A stretch of 64,000 nucleotides of DNA from Blastococcus sp. DSM 46786 (GTDB lineage Bacteria > Actinomycetota > Actinomycetes > Mycobacteriales > Geodermatophilaceae): contig NZ_FOAO01000013.1 in the NCBI RefSeq assembly GCF_900109665.1, forward strand, positions 82,536 through 146,535, in the 5' to 3' direction. Positions 17,166 to 25,404 of the stretch are shown here, in pieces. Made by a program: the position numbers and the translations under genes. Numbering within the stretch: position 1 is the stretch's first letter; each line of letters begins with the position of its first letter. The notes below the pieces were generated by a model. The model made no database searches. It was not told the DNA's origin and was given only the letters and a program-made list of their open reading frames with translations.

Positions 17166-17597
17166 ATGGCCGACCAGTCCACCCAGTCGATCGTCGTCGA
17201 GGCGCCTGCGGCCGAGGTCATGGCGGTGATCGCCGACTTCCCCTCCTACCCGCAGTGGGTCGCCGCCGCCAAGAAGGTCGAGGTGCTCGAGACGGGTGCG
17301 GACGGCCGGGCCCGCCGCGTGCACTTCGTGCTCGACGCCGGGGCGGTGAAGGACGACTACGTCCTGGAGTACACGTGGGACGACGACCGCCGCGTCTCCT
17401 GGACCCTGGTCAAGGGCCAGATGCAGAAGCGGCAGGAGGGCTCCTACACCCTCGTCGAGACCGGCGGCCGCACCGAGGTCACCTACTCGATCACCATCGA
17501 CCTCTCCATCCCGATGCTCGGCATGATCAAGCGGAAGGCCGAGAAGGTCATCCTCGACACCGCGCTCAAGGAGCTCAAGAAGCGCGTCGAGGGCTGA
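17166..17597 (+). CDS. SRPBCC (START-like) family protein, TB16.3/Rv2185c type
   Basis: A 143-residue single-domain SRPBCC/Polyketide-cyclase-like protein with a deep hydrophobic cavity expected to bind a lipid-like ligand. It starts with QSIVVEAPAAEVMAVIADF, followed by YPQWVAAAKKVEVLE, a beta-rich core ending in WTLVKGQMQKRQEGSYTL, and a long C-terminal helix after IPMLGMIKRKAEKVIL. The ligand and role are unknown for the whole family. It leads a tight operon (6-base gap, then overlaps) with the ArsA-like protein, a small Cys protein and glucokinase, in the order also found at Rv2185c-Rv2183c. Confidence 0.88.
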   Translation: MADQSTQSIVVEAPAAEVMAVIADFPSYPQWVAAAKKVEVLETGADGRARRVHFVLDAGAVKDDYVLEYTWDDDRRVSWTLVKGQMQKRQEGSYTLVETGGRTEVTYSITIDLSIPMLGMIKRKAEKVILDTALKELKKRVEG

Positions 17598-17603
17598 GCC
17601 GCG

Positions 17604-18752
17604 GTGCGCACCCTCCTGGTCACCGGCTCCGGCGGGGCGGGGGCGTCGACGGTGGCCGCGGCGGCCGCCGTGCGCGCCGCCCGGGAGGGCCGGAGCACGC
17701 TGCTGCTCTCCCGGCAGCCGGCACCCGTGCCCGGCCTCGACGAGGTGCCGGACCTGCACGTCCGGCGGGTGGACGGCCGCCGGGCGGTCGCGGAGCTGTG
17801 GGCCGCCCACGCCGGGGCCATGGGCGCGCTGCTCCCGCACCTGGACCTGCCGCCGGCGACCTCGGTGGTGCCGGTCCCCGGCGCGGGTGAGCTCGCGCTC
17901 CTGGCGGCGCTCGGCGCGGCGGACGCCGACCTCGTCGTGGTCGACGCCGGACCGCTGGCGGACGGGCTCCCGCTCGCCGCCCTGCCCGGCTCGCTCCGCT
18001 GGTGGCTGGACCAGGCGCTGCCGCCGACGGCGCGCGCGCTGGCCGCCGTCCGGACGGCGTCGGTGGCGGCCGGGGCGGTCCGTCGGGGCCCCCTGGACAC
18101 CGTGCTCGACCTCCTGCCCGCCGTCGAGGGGCTGCTCGCCCGGGACCGGCTCGCCGACCCCACCGACACGGCCGTCTGGCTGACCACGGCGGCGCAGCGG
18201 TCCGCGGTGCCGCCGGTGCGACGCGCGGCGACCGTCCTCGGCCTGCACGGGCTCCGGGTCGCGGCCGTCCTCGCCCGCGTGCTCCCCACGGCCGGCACAG
18301 GGGAGTGGTGGAGCGCCCGTGCCGCCGAGCAGGACGCCGCCCGGAGCGGCCTGGCGGAGGTGGCGCCGGTGCACGAGGTGCCCGAGCTGCCGGTGCCGCC
18401 GGTGGGCGTGACCGGTGCCGCCGCGCTGCTGGGCGGGCTGGAGCTCCCCGCGTCCGGTGGGCCGGTTCCGCCGGCCCCGCAGCGGGGGGAGGGCGGGTGG
18501 CGACTGGCCGTGCCGCTGCCCTTCGCCGAGCGCCCGGAGGTGGGGCTGACCCGGTGGGGCGATGACCTCGTGGTGTCCGTGGGGCAGGATCGTCGTTCGC
18601 TGCGCCTGGACTCGCTGCTGCGCCGGTGCGAGGTGACCGGGGGACGACTGCTCGCCCCCGGTGCCGCCGCCGCGCGCCTCGAGATCAGCTTCCGCCCGGA
18701 TCCGCAGCAGTGGCCGGCCGACCTCCTGGCGGCCGAGGAGAGGACCAGATGA
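17604..18752 (+). CDS. ArsA/GET3-like protein with degenerate P-loop (Rv2184c type)
   Basis: A 382-residue protein with the outline of an anion-transporter ATPase (ArsA/Get3 group of SIMIBI GTPases). The N-terminal beta-loop-helix reads LLVTGSGGAGASTVAAAAAV, where family members have GKGGVGKST; both lysines are missing. A Walker B-like strand DADLVVVDAGPLADGLPL follows, then a long helical insert and a C-terminal segment (WRLAVPLPFAERPEVGL, LRLDSLLRRCEV) resembling the ArsA HSP20-like domain. ATP hydrolysis is doubtful without the lysines. GTG start; the stop overlaps the next gene as ATGA. Confidence 0.75.
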   Translation: MRTLLVTGSGGAGASTVAAAAAVRAAREGRSTLLLSRQPAPVPGLDEVPDLHVRRVDGRRAVAELWAAHAGAMGALLPHLDLPPATSVVPVPGAGELALLAALGAADADLVVVDAGPLADGLPLAALPGSLRWWLDQALPPTARALAAVRTASVAAGAVRRGPLDTVLDLLPAVEGLLARDRLADPTDTAVWLTTAAQRSAVPPVRRAATVLGLHGLRVAAVLARVLPTAGTGEWWSARAAEQDAARSGLAEVAPVHEVPELPVPPVGVTGAAALLGGLELPASGGPVPPAPQRGEGGWRLAVPLPFAERPEVGLTRWGDDLVVSVGQDRRSLRLDSLLRRCEVTGGRLLAPGAAAARLEISFRPDPQQWPADLLAAEERTR

Positions 18753-19072
18753 CCAGCGGTGCCGACTGGGCCGACCAGGCCCGCCGTCTCTTCGACGCCG
18801 TCCGCGCCGGAGCCGGGCAGACCCCCGCCACCGGTACCGGGGAGCACGGCGGCGACGACTGCCGCTGGTGCCCGGTCTGCCAGGTGGCGGCCGTCCTGCG
18901 CGGTGAACGCCCGGAGGTGACCGCCGCGCTGGCCGACGTCCTCACCGCCGCCGCGACCGCTCTGCGGTCGTTCGCCGAGCAGCCGGCCGACGGTGCCGGC
19001 GAGGCGGCCGGGCCGCGCCCCGAGGAGCAGGCGGCCGCGCAGCCGGCCGTCCAGCGGATCGACATCGCGTGA
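18749..19072 (+). CDS. Small protein with CxxCPxC motif (Rv2183c position)
   Basis: A 107-residue soluble protein. It begins with an amphipathic helix (ADWADQARRLFDAVRA). It then carries the cluster DDCRWCPVCQVAAVLRGERPE (three cysteines spaced CxxCxxC), another helix (VTAALADVLTAAATALRSF), and a disordered Glu/Pro/Ala tail. The cysteines suggest metal binding. It lies where Rv2183c lies in M. tuberculosis. Start and stop both overlap neighbours (ATGA and GTGA), so it is translated with the ArsA-like protein and glucokinase. Function unknown. Confidence 0.8.
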   Translation: MTSGADWADQARRLFDAVRAGAGQTPATGTGEHGGDDCRWCPVCQVAAVLRGERPEVTAALADVLTAAATALRSFAEQPADGAGEAAGPRPEEQAAAQPAVQRIDIA

Positions 19073-20067
19073 CCGGGCCGGAGGTGACGGCCCTGCCGGC
19101 GCTCGGCATCGACATCGGCGGGACCAAGGTCGCCGGAGGGCTGGTGGCTCCCGACGGCGAGATGATGGCCACCGCCCGGCGGGCGACGCCCGGGGCCTCG
19201 GTGAGCGACACCGAGGACGCCATCGCCGCCGTCGTCGCGGAACTCGCCGAGGGGCACGAGGGCGAGATCGTCGGGGTCGGCGTGGGCGCCGCCGGGTGGT
19301 TCGACCGCACCGGGGACACCGTGCTGTTCAGCCCGCACCTGGCCTGGCGCAACTCGACGCTGCGCAAGGACCTCGCCGCGCGCCTGCAGCGCCCGCTGTG
19401 GGTGGGCAACGACGCCGATGCCGCGGCCTGGGCCGAGTACCGCTACGGCGCCGCCCGCGGCGCCGACCTGGCGCTGATGATCACCCTCGGCACCGGCATC
19501 GGCGGGGGGATCGTCCTCGACGGGCGGCTGCGGCGCGGCTCGCACGGCGTCGCGGGGGAGTGGGGGCACATGCGCGTCGTCCCCGACGGCCGGCTGTGCG
19601 CCTGCGGCAACCGGGGCTGCTGGGAGCAGTACGCCAGCGGGACGGCGCTGGGGCAGACCGCGCGCGAGGTGGCCCGCACCTCGCCGGCCGCGGCCGCCCT
19701 GCTGCTGGAGCGGGTCGACTGCGAGCCCGACCGGCTGACCGGCGAGCACGTGGCCCGCGCGGCCTACGACGGCGACCCGCTCGCCCTGGAGCTGGTCACC
19801 GAGGTCGGCTGCTGGCTGGGCCAGGGGATCGCCGACCTGGCCGCCGTGCTCGATCCCGAGGTGGTGGTGATCGGCGGCGGCGTCAGCGTGCTCGGCGAGA
19901 TGGTGCTGCGCCCGGCCCGCGAGCGGCTCGAGCGCGCCCTGCCCGGCCGCGGGTTCCGCCCCGGTCCCCGCGTCGTCGCCGCCGCGCTCGGTGCCCAGGC
20001 CGGCATCGTCGGCGCGGCCGACCTGGTGCGGAATGACATCGCCGCCCTCCGGGCGGCACCGCTTTGA
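19069..20067 (+). CDS. ROK-family glucokinase
   Basis: Sugar kinase of 332 residues phosphorylating glucose with ATP. The phosphate-binding loop is GIDIGGTKVAGGLV. The substrate motif GNDADAAAWAE, the phosphate-2 segment LGTGIGGGIVLDG, and EWGHMRV are present. The ROK zinc motif CACGNRGCWEQYASG is complete. A second glycine-rich loop VVVIGGGVSVLGE ends the ATP site. Length and motifs match actinobacterial GlkA, involved in glycolysis and glucose repression in Streptomyces. The GTG start overlaps the preceding gene. Confidence 0.92.
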   Translation: MTGPEVTALPALGIDIGGTKVAGGLVAPDGEMMATARRATPGASVSDTEDAIAAVVAELAEGHEGEIVGVGVGAAGWFDRTGDTVLFSPHLAWRNSTLRKDLAARLQRPLWVGNDADAAAWAEYRYGAARGADLALMITLGTGIGGGIVLDGRLRRGSHGVAGEWGHMRVVPDGRLCACGNRGCWEQYASGTALGQTAREVARTSPAAAALLLERVDCEPDRLTGEHVARAAYDGDPLALELVTEVGCWLGQGIADLAAVLDPEVVVIGGGVSVLGEMVLRPARERLERALPGRGFRPGPRVVAAALGAQAGIVGAADLVRNDIAALRAAPL

Positions 20068-20132
20068 CTCCGTCGTCCTCCGGACGACACCGCGGCCAGG
20101 TGTCGTACCCCTGGTGCGCCGAGCCGTTTCGT

Positions 20133-20236
20133 CGTCGCTGCGCGGAACCCTCCGGGCCCCACTCGCGACGACCATGCCGATGCCTGGGCGGCCCCCGTCG
20201 CTCCTCGCGGAGGCCTCCGGCCCCCACTCGTCACGA
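20133..20236. repeat. Two copies of a ~40-bp imperfect direct repeat
   Basis: A unit starting GTCGCT and ending CCACTCG..ACGA occurs at about 20133-20171 and 20198-20236, with a 65-base period. Its best-conserved 24-base core (20149-20172 and 20214-20237) matches at 21 of 24 positions. The second copy overlaps the stop of the LOR/SDH gene. It lies between convergent genes; a role in termination or a dispersed intergenic repeat is possible. Confidence 0.45.
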
Positions 20237-21472
20237 CAGCTCGCGGGCCAGCTGCTCGAGGAACAGGCCGATGTCCGTGACGATGCCCATCGCCTGGGCG
20301 CTGCCCCGGTCGGCCAGCTTCGTGACCGTCGCCGGGTTGATGTCGACGCAGACCAGCGGGATCGACGCCGGCAGGATGTTCCCGGTCGCGATCGAGTGCA
20401 GCATCGTCGCCACCATGATCGCGAAGCCGACGTCGTGCAGCTCGGCGCGCATCGCCCGCTGACCCTTGATCACGTCGGTGTGCACGTCGGGCAGCGGCCC
20501 GTCGTCGCGGACCGAGCCGACCAGCACGAACGGCTTCCCGGCCTCCACCATCGCGTGCATGACGCCGCCGGTGAGGACGCCGGAGCCGACGGCCGCCCGG
20601 ATCGAGCCGGCCGCCCGGATCGTGTTGATCGCGCGGATGTGGTGCTCGTGCCCGTGCGGCACCCCCGAGCCCTTCGCCAGGTCGACGCCGAGCGAGGTGC
20701 CGAACAGCGCCGACTCGATGTCGTGGGTGGCCAGGGCGTTGCCGGCGAAGAGGACGTCGACGTAGCCGGCGCGGACCAGCCGCACCATGGCGGGGGCGGC
20801 GCCGGTGTGCACCACGGCCGGCCCGCCCACCCACAGCACCCGCTGCCCGGCGGCCTTGACCTCGCGCATCCGCTCGGCGATCTGGCGGACGAGCAACGCC
20901 TGCGGCTTCTCGCTGGAGACGGCCGAGGACATGAAGCCGAAGTCGTCCTCCTCGCCGCGCGGCGCCTGCACCGGCAGTTCCACCCGCACGCCGTGCGCGC
21001 CGCAGACGACGGCGTCACCCGCCCGCACGTCGCTCACCGGGACGGTGCGCACCGTGACCTGCCCGCCCGCCCCGCCCTCCTCGCTGGTCACCACCAGGCC
21101 GCAGTCCATCTCCGGGTTGCGCACCCGCAGCCACTCCCCGTCCAGCCGGACGAGGGTCTCCAGGTTGGTGGTCGAGTAGAAGTCGTCGGGGAAGACGCCG
21201 TCCGCGGGGGCGGGCCGGGTCGTCGCCGTGCCCGGGTCGACGGCGTTGGCGCCGTGGACCTGCACCCGCATGAGGATCCGCTCGAGGCGCTCGGTGTCGT
21301 CGGCGCGGATCTCGATCAGCGCCGTCGACTCGTCGGCGTGCTCGCGGCCCAGGTCCAGGTCGGTGATCCGGTAGTCCCCGCCGTACTCCAGGACGTCGTC
21401 GAGCACCCGGCCGAGGATGCCGGTGTCCATGAGGTGGCCGGTCACCGTGACGGTCGCGGTGACGGTCGCCAT
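20231..21472 (-). CDS. LOR/SDH bifunctional-domain protein (TIGR00300; possible ornithine cyclodeaminase)
   Basis: A 413-residue enzyme of the TIGR00300 family (the conserved region of lysine-oxoglutarate reductase/saccharopine dehydrogenase). The N-terminal part resembles a substrate domain with strands TVTGHLMDTGILGRVL and a DDTERLERIL segment. The C-terminal half is a Rossmann-type NAD domain (RVLWVGGPAVVHTG, YVDVLFAGNALATHDIE, VDLAKGSGVPHGHEHH, PLVCVDINPATVTKLAD). An archaeal member is an ornithine cyclodeaminase producing proline, and cyanobacterial relatives join it to an arginine dihydrolase. Here no dihydrolase domain is present. ATG start; one base separates it from the downstream membrane gene's stop. 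Confidence 0.8.
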   Translation of the reverse strand: MATVTATVTVTGHLMDTGILGRVLDDVLEYGGDYRITDLDLGREHADESTALIEIRADDTERLERILMRVQVHGANAVDPGTATTRPAPADGVFPDDFYSTTNLETLVRLDGEWLRVRNPEMDCGLVVTSEEGGAGGQVTVRTVPVSDVRAGDAVVCGAHGVRVELPVQAPRGEEDDFGFMSSAVSSEKPQALLVRQIAERMREVKAAGQRVLWVGGPAVVHTGAAPAMVRLVRAGYVDVLFAGNALATHDIESALFGTSLGVDLAKGSGVPHGHEHHIRAINTIRAAGSIRAAVGSGVLTGGVMHAMVEAGKPFVLVGSVRDDGPLPDVHTDVIKGQRAMRAELHDVGFAIMVATMLHSIATGNILPASIPLVCVDINPATVTKLADRGSAQAMGIVTDIGLFLEQLARELS

Positions 21473-21473
21473 C

Positions 21474-22154
21474 TCAGACCACCGCCCCGTCGTCGCCGTC
21501 GTCGGAGCGGTCGCGCATGCGGGAGACCAGCAGCGCCACCCCGCCGGCCACGACCGCCACGCCCAGCACGAGACCGGCGTCCGCCGACAGGCCGATGACC
21601 GAGGGGACGCCGATGAGGAGGATGCCCGCGGCCACCAGCAGCAGGGCGTACAGCACCGCGGGCGCCGGGACCGGCAGCGGCGGCGGTGCCGGCGGCTCGT
21701 AGTGCTCCTCGGGACGGTCGAGCACCGGCACCTCGTGCGGCGTCGGCGGCGGCGGATCGGCGGGACCCTCCTGGACCGCGGGACGACCGTGCTCGGCCTC
21801 GAACGCGGCCACGATGCGCCGCCACTCGGCGTCCTCGTCCAGGTCGCGCCCCGCGGGCCGGCGCGCGACCCGCGGCTCGACGGGGTGGTCGTCGGCGTGC
21901 TGCTCGACCAGCCCCCGCGCCTCGACCCGGCGCGCCCGGTCGACGAACAGCCGGTCCGACGGGGGGCTGGGCAGGACCACCGACCGGGTGTAGGGGCCGA
22001 CGTCGGCGGCGGGCTCCAGGTAGGCGGCGATACCGGCCGCCTCGAGCACGTCGAGGAGGTGCTCGCCCACCCGCGGGTCGACGTCGCGGACCGGGCTCCA
22101 CAGCGCGGCGTCCAGCCCGTTGTCGCGGCGTCCCCGGCCGCGGCGGTCGGTCAC
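21474..22154 (-). CDS. Conserved protein with C-terminal membrane segments
   Basis: A 226-residue protein. The N-terminal 75 residues hold a predicted alpha/beta segment (VGEHLLDVLEAAGIAAYLEP). A charged middle part has DAEWRRIVAAFEAE, followed by a Pro-rich linker. Two adjacent C-terminal helices follow (VLYALLLVAAGILLIG and AGLVLGVAVVAGGVALLV), ending in an acidic tail. The soluble part would lie in the cytoplasm. GTG 22154 overlaps the stop of the upstream esterase (GTGA), and one base separates it from the LOR/SDH gene, so the three form an operon. Function unknown. Confidence 0.75.
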   Translation of the reverse strand: MTDRRGRGRRDNGLDAALWSPVRDVDPRVGEHLLDVLEAAGIAAYLEPAADVGPYTRSVVLPSPPSDRLFVDRARRVEARGLVEQHADDHPVEPRVARRPAGRDLDEDAEWRRIVAAFEAEHGRPAVQEGPADPPPPTPHEVPVLDRPEEHYEPPAPPPLPVPAPAVLYALLLVAAGILLIGVPSVIGLSADAGLVLGVAVVAGGVALLVSRMRDRSDDGDDGAVV

Positions 22155-22969
22155 CGGTGCCCGCCCGACGAGGCGTCGGGTTCGCCGGCCGGCACGCGCG
22201 CGCGGATCCACTCCGCGGAGCGCCGGAAGAGCAGCGGGGCGTCGTTGTCCAGGGTGGCCACGTGGTAGCTGTCCTCCAGCAGGACCTCGGTGGTGTCCGC
22301 GCTCGCCACCCCGGCGAGCAGGATGGTGCTGTTCACCGGTTCGACGACGTGGTCCTCGGTGCTGCGGAAGACGGTGACCGGCGCCGTGACCCGGCCCAGG
22401 TCGGCGCGGGTCGCGGCCCAGAGGCCGCGCAGCTGCAGCATGGCCCGGATCGGCAGCCGGGGGTAGGCCAGCTCGGTCGTGCCGGGCTTCTTGATGTCGC
22501 TGGCGATCGGCGCCCAGCTGGACGTCACCCGGGCCAGCAGGGGCAACAGCTTCGCGTCCAGCCGCCGGGTGAGCAGGGCCGGGTTCACCAGCAGCAACCC
22601 GGCGACGTCGTCGGGGCGCACCTCGGCCAGCCGCAGGGCGAGCGTCCCGCCCATCGACAGGCCGGCGACGAAGACCCGGTCGCAGCGGGCGGCCAGCTCG
22701 TCGAAGGCCTCCTCGACCGTCGCCGTCCACTGGTCGTGGGTGCTGGCGTTGCAGTCCTGCCAGCGGGTGCCGTGGCCGGGCAGCAGGGGGCACCGGACGG
22801 CGAAGCCCTCGGCCGCGAGGTGCTCGCCCCAGGGGCGCATGCTCATCGGCGTCGAGGTGAACCCGTGGACGAGCAGCACCCCGGTGCGGCCTTCGGGCCC
22901 GTCGCCGCCGGGGAACTCGAAGGGCTCGGCGCCGGGCATCACCTCGGGGAGGGGGGTGGGTCCGGGCAC
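22151..22969 (-). CDS. Alpha/beta hydrolase, carboxylesterase/monoacylglycerol-lipase like
   Basis: A 272-residue esterase. The oxyanion segment is VLLVHGFTSTPMSM, the nucleophile elbow GLSMGG, the acid probably Asp of FRSTEDHVVEP, and the histidine in DSYHVATLDND, an arrangement typical of bacterial EST30-type carboxylesterases. The frame is open to 23017. GTG 22969 is preferred because AGGAGGAG lies 4-11 bases upstream and the conserved part begins soon after. It heads a three-gene operon with the membrane protein and the LOR/SDH enzyme. Confidence 0.85.
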   Translation of the reverse strand: MPGPTPLPEVMPGAEPFEFPGGDGPEGRTGVLLVHGFTSTPMSMRPWGEHLAAEGFAVRCPLLPGHGTRWQDCNASTHDQWTATVEEAFDELAARCDRVFVAGLSMGGTLALRLAEVRPDDVAGLLLVNPALLTRRLDAKLLPLLARVTSSWAPIASDIKKPGTTELAYPRLPIRAMLQLRGLWAATRADLGRVTAPVTVFRSTEDHVVEPVNSTILLAGVASADTTEVLLEDSYHVATLDNDAPLLFRRSAEWIRARVPAGEPDASSGGHR

Positions 22970-23031
22970 GGCGCTCCTCCTGGGCAACCGGCGTCGCGCC
23001 GGTGTCGGCTGGATCACGGCGGGGCCCGGAT

Positions 23032-23060
23032 TGTGATCCCGGCCCCAGGCTCCCTAGTCT
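23032..23060 (+). promoter_or_regulatory. Promoter of the acyltransferase gene
   Basis: TTGTGA near 23032, an 18-base spacer and TAGTCT (23055-23060) form a standard vegetative promoter. The predicted leader is short (about 12 bases) and holds a GAGGGAGG ribosome site. Confidence 0.5.
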
Positions 23061-23079
23061 GGCAGTCCCCGAGGGAGGC

Positions 23080-23841
23080 GTGTTGTTCTACTGGTTCCTC
23101 AAGTTCGTCGCGATCGGCCCGCCGGCACGGGCCGCCTTCCGCCCGAAGGTGGAAGGCATCGAGCACGTGCCCGCGACGGGCGCCGCCATCCTCGCGAGCA
23201 ACCACCTGTCCGCGGCGGACTGGATCTTCATGCCGCTGCAGCTCAAGCGGCGGGTCACCTTCCTGGCGAAGGCCGAGTACTTCACCGGCACGGGCGTGAA
23301 GGGGTTCCTCCAGCGGGCCTTCTTCCGCGGTGCCGGGCAGGTGCCGATCGACCGGTCGAGCGCCTCGGCCGCCGAGGGCGCCATCCGGACCGGCATCCGG
23401 ATCCTGCGCGACGGGAAGCTGCTGGGCATCTACCCCGAGGGCACCCGCTCGCCGGACGGGCGGCTCTACCGCGGCAAGATCGGTGTCGCCCGCATGGCGC
23501 TGGAGACGGGGGCGCCCGTCGTCCCGGTGGCCATGGTCTACAGCACCCGGCGGTTGCCGTTCGGCAGGAAGCTCACCCAGGTGCGGGTCCGGATCGGGAA
23601 GCCGCTGGACTTCAGCCGCTACGAGGGGCTGGCCGGTGACCGCTTCGTCGAGCGGTCGATCACCGACGAGATCATGTACGAGATCATGACGCTCTCGGGC
23701 CAGGAGTACGTCGACGTCTACGGCGCCACCGTGAAGAAGTCGATGGACGCCACGGGCGCCAGCGCGAACGACGTCGTCGCCACGCTCCAGCCGCCGGTCA
23801 CCGAGGCCGCCGACCGCGCGCCGACGACGCTCGCCGGCTAG
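23080..23841 (+). CDS. PlsC-type 1-acyl-glycerol-3-phosphate acyltransferase (Rv2182c type)
   Basis: A 253-residue membrane-associated acyltransferase expected to acylate lysophosphatidate or a related lipid. The HX4D catalytic motif is NHLSAADW, followed by FLAKAEYF, the acceptor-site PEGTRSPDGRLYRGKIG, and PVVPVAMVY. A hydrophobic N-terminus (LFYWFLKFVAIGP) anchors it. GTG 23080 has GAGGGAGG just upstream; TTG 23083 would give better spacing and is a possible alternative. The position corresponds to Rv2182c. Its stop TAG and that of the opposing tetR gene share one CTAG. Confidence 0.9.
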   Translation: MLFYWFLKFVAIGPPARAAFRPKVEGIEHVPATGAAILASNHLSAADWIFMPLQLKRRVTFLAKAEYFTGTGVKGFLQRAFFRGAGQVPIDRSSASAAEGAIRTGIRILRDGKLLGIYPEGTRSPDGRLYRGKIGVARMALETGAPVVPVAMVYSTRRLPFGRKLTQVRVRIGKPLDFSRYEGLAGDRFVERSITDEIMYEIMTLSGQEYVDVYGATVKKSMDATGASANDVVATLQPPVTEAADRAPTTLAG

Positions 23842-24434
23842 CGCGGCAGCAGCCGGTCGAGGACGTCGCGGAGCAGGGCGAGCAGCTCGGCGCGGGGCAT
23901 CGTCGGCTCCAGCACCCACTGCGCGACGAGGTCCTCGGTGAAGGCGAAGAACGCCAGCACGAGCTGGCGGCGCCGGGCGTCGTCGGGGAGCCCCAGCGTG
24001 CGCAGCCCCACCTCGACGAGCCGGCCGCGGGTCTCCTCGTAGACCTCGGCCACCCACGGGTCGCCGCCCGCGGCGCCGCGCACGAACGCCAGGTGGGTCT
24101 CCCGGAAGGTCTCCACCCAGCCGACGTAGCGGTCCAGCATCCCGTCGACGGTGGCGGCGCCCGTGCCTTCGTCGGGTGCACCCGGCCGGGGCAGCAGGTG
24201 GGTCCAGAGCAGCTCCGCCGCCGCCCGGGTCACGGCGGCGTAGTAGTCGCGCTTGCTGGGGAAGTAGTGGAACAGCAGGCTGCGGCTGATGCCGGCCCGG
24301 CGGGCCACCTCGTCGATGGTCAGCTCCTGCACCGGGGTGGTGGGCAGCAGCTCGAGACCGATCTGCACGAGCTGGGCCCGCCGGTCGTCCGCCGACCGCC
24401 GGCCACGACCCGGTCCGGGCGGGGGCGGGGTCAC
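23838..24434 (-). CDS. TetR-family transcriptional regulator
   Basis: A 198-residue TetR repressor. The helix-turn-helix is ELTIDEVARRAGISRSLLFH followed by YFPSKRDYY. The C-terminal ligand domain is helical (VETFRETHLAFVRGAAGG; FFAFTEDLVAQWVLEPTM). It is the last gene of the minus operon monooxygenase-hydrolase-tetR, starting 16 bases after the hydrolase stop. Palindromic sites in the promoter of that operon (26972-27021) make autoregulation and control of the divergent SDR the simplest reading. GTG 24434 is the only usable start near the domain. Confidence 0.9.
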   Translation of the reverse strand: MTPPPPGPGRGRRSADDRRAQLVQIGLELLPTTPVQELTIDEVARRAGISRSLLFHYFPSKRDYYAAVTRAAAELLWTHLLPRPGAPDEGTGAATVDGMLDRYVGWVETFRETHLAFVRGAAGGDPWVAEVYEETRGRLVEVGLRTLGLPDDARRRQLVLAFFAFTEDLVAQWVLEPTMPRAELLALLRDVLDRLLPR

Positions 24435-24450
24435 GGCCGGACGTCCCGGG

Positions 24451-25404
24451 TCACGCGACGTCCCGGCCGGTGGCACCAGCCACCAGGCGCAGCACACCGT
24501 CGACGACGAGCTCCGGGCGCTCCTGGGGCAGCATGTGGCCGGTGCGCTCCACCCGGTGGAGGCGGGCCGCGGGCAGCGCCTCGGCGAGGTGCGCGCTGTG
24601 CCGCTCCGGGGTGAGCTTGTCGCTGTCGCCGACGAAGATCTCGACGGGGACCCGCGTGAGCGCGTCGAGCTGCGTCCGCTTGTCGTGGTCGCCGAGGGCG
24701 GGCAGGAACTCGATGAAGGCGCGGAGGCTGGACGCGTGCATGATCCGCGCACCCTCCAGGACCATCTCGTCGGTGGCGTCGGCGCCGTAGAGCAGGTCCC
24801 GCACCACCGTGCGGTGCCGCGGGTGGGTCGGCGGCACCAGCCCGCGCAGCCGTTCGAGCAGCCCGGCGCCGGTCAGGGCCGCGGTGAGCACCCCGGGGCG
24901 GATCCGGGCCATGCGACCGCCGGCCGAGCGCGGGTCGGAGGCCAGGTCGCCGGCCGACGTCGACACCAGCGCGACACCGCGCACCCGGTCACCGAACAGC
25001 TCGGGCCGCGTGGCGGACAGGCACATGATCGTCATGCCGCCCATCGAGTGCCCACCGAGGACGACGGGGCCGGTGGGCACGAGCTGGTCGAGCACGCCGG
25101 CCAGGTCGGCGCCGAGCCGGTCGATGCTGAGCCCGGACTCGGGGTGGGTGGGGGAGGACCAGGTGGAGCGGCCGTGGCCGCGCTGGTCGTAGCGCACCAG
25201 GCGCAGCGCGCCATCGGCCACCCGGTCGGCCAGCAGCCCGGCGACGTCGTCCCAGGCGGCCTGCGACAGCGTCCACCCGTGAGCGAGGACGACGGTCACC
25301 GGCGCGTCCTCGGCGCCCTCGACGGTGGCGTGCAGCCGCGCGCCGTCGGTGGTGGGAACCGCCGCGGTGCGCTTGCGGACGGTACGGATCAGCGTGCCGG
25401 TCAC
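24451..25404 (-). CDS. Alpha/beta hydrolase paired with a monooxygenase
   Basis: A 317-residue hydrolase. Motifs are VVLAHGWTLSQAAW, YDQRGHGRS, the nucleophile elbow GGHSMGGMT, the acid in VGDSDKLTP, and the histidine in RTGHMLP. This resembles the epoxide-hydrolase/esterase group found with FAD monooxygenases. The GTG start overlaps the monooxygenase stop as GTGA. Context suggests it hydrolyses the ester formed by the Baeyer-Villiger enzyme, which is an inference. A longer open frame joins it upstream in another reading, but the GTGA start and domain boundaries exclude a fusion. Confidence 0.88.
   Translation of the reverse strand: MTGTLIRTVRKRTAAVPTTDGARLHATVEGAEDAPVTVVLAHGWTLSQAAWDDVAGLLADRVADGALRLVRYDQRGHGRSTWSSPTHPESGLSIDRLGADLAGVLDQLVPTGPVVLGGHSMGGMTIMCLSATRPELFGDRVRGVALVSTSAGDLASDPRSAGGRMARIRPGVLTAALTGAGLLERLRGLVPPTHPRHRTVVRDLLYGADATDEMVLEGARIMHASSLRAFIEFLPALGDHDKRTQLDALTRVPVEIFVGDSDKLTPERHSAHLAEALPAARLHRVERTGHMLPQERPELVVDGVLRLVAGATGRDVA

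Noticed and set aside
20100..20118. TGTCGTACCCC, resembling the -35 half of the damage promoter at 62955
   Set aside because: No TANNNT follows at the required distance and no gene starts downstream on that strand.
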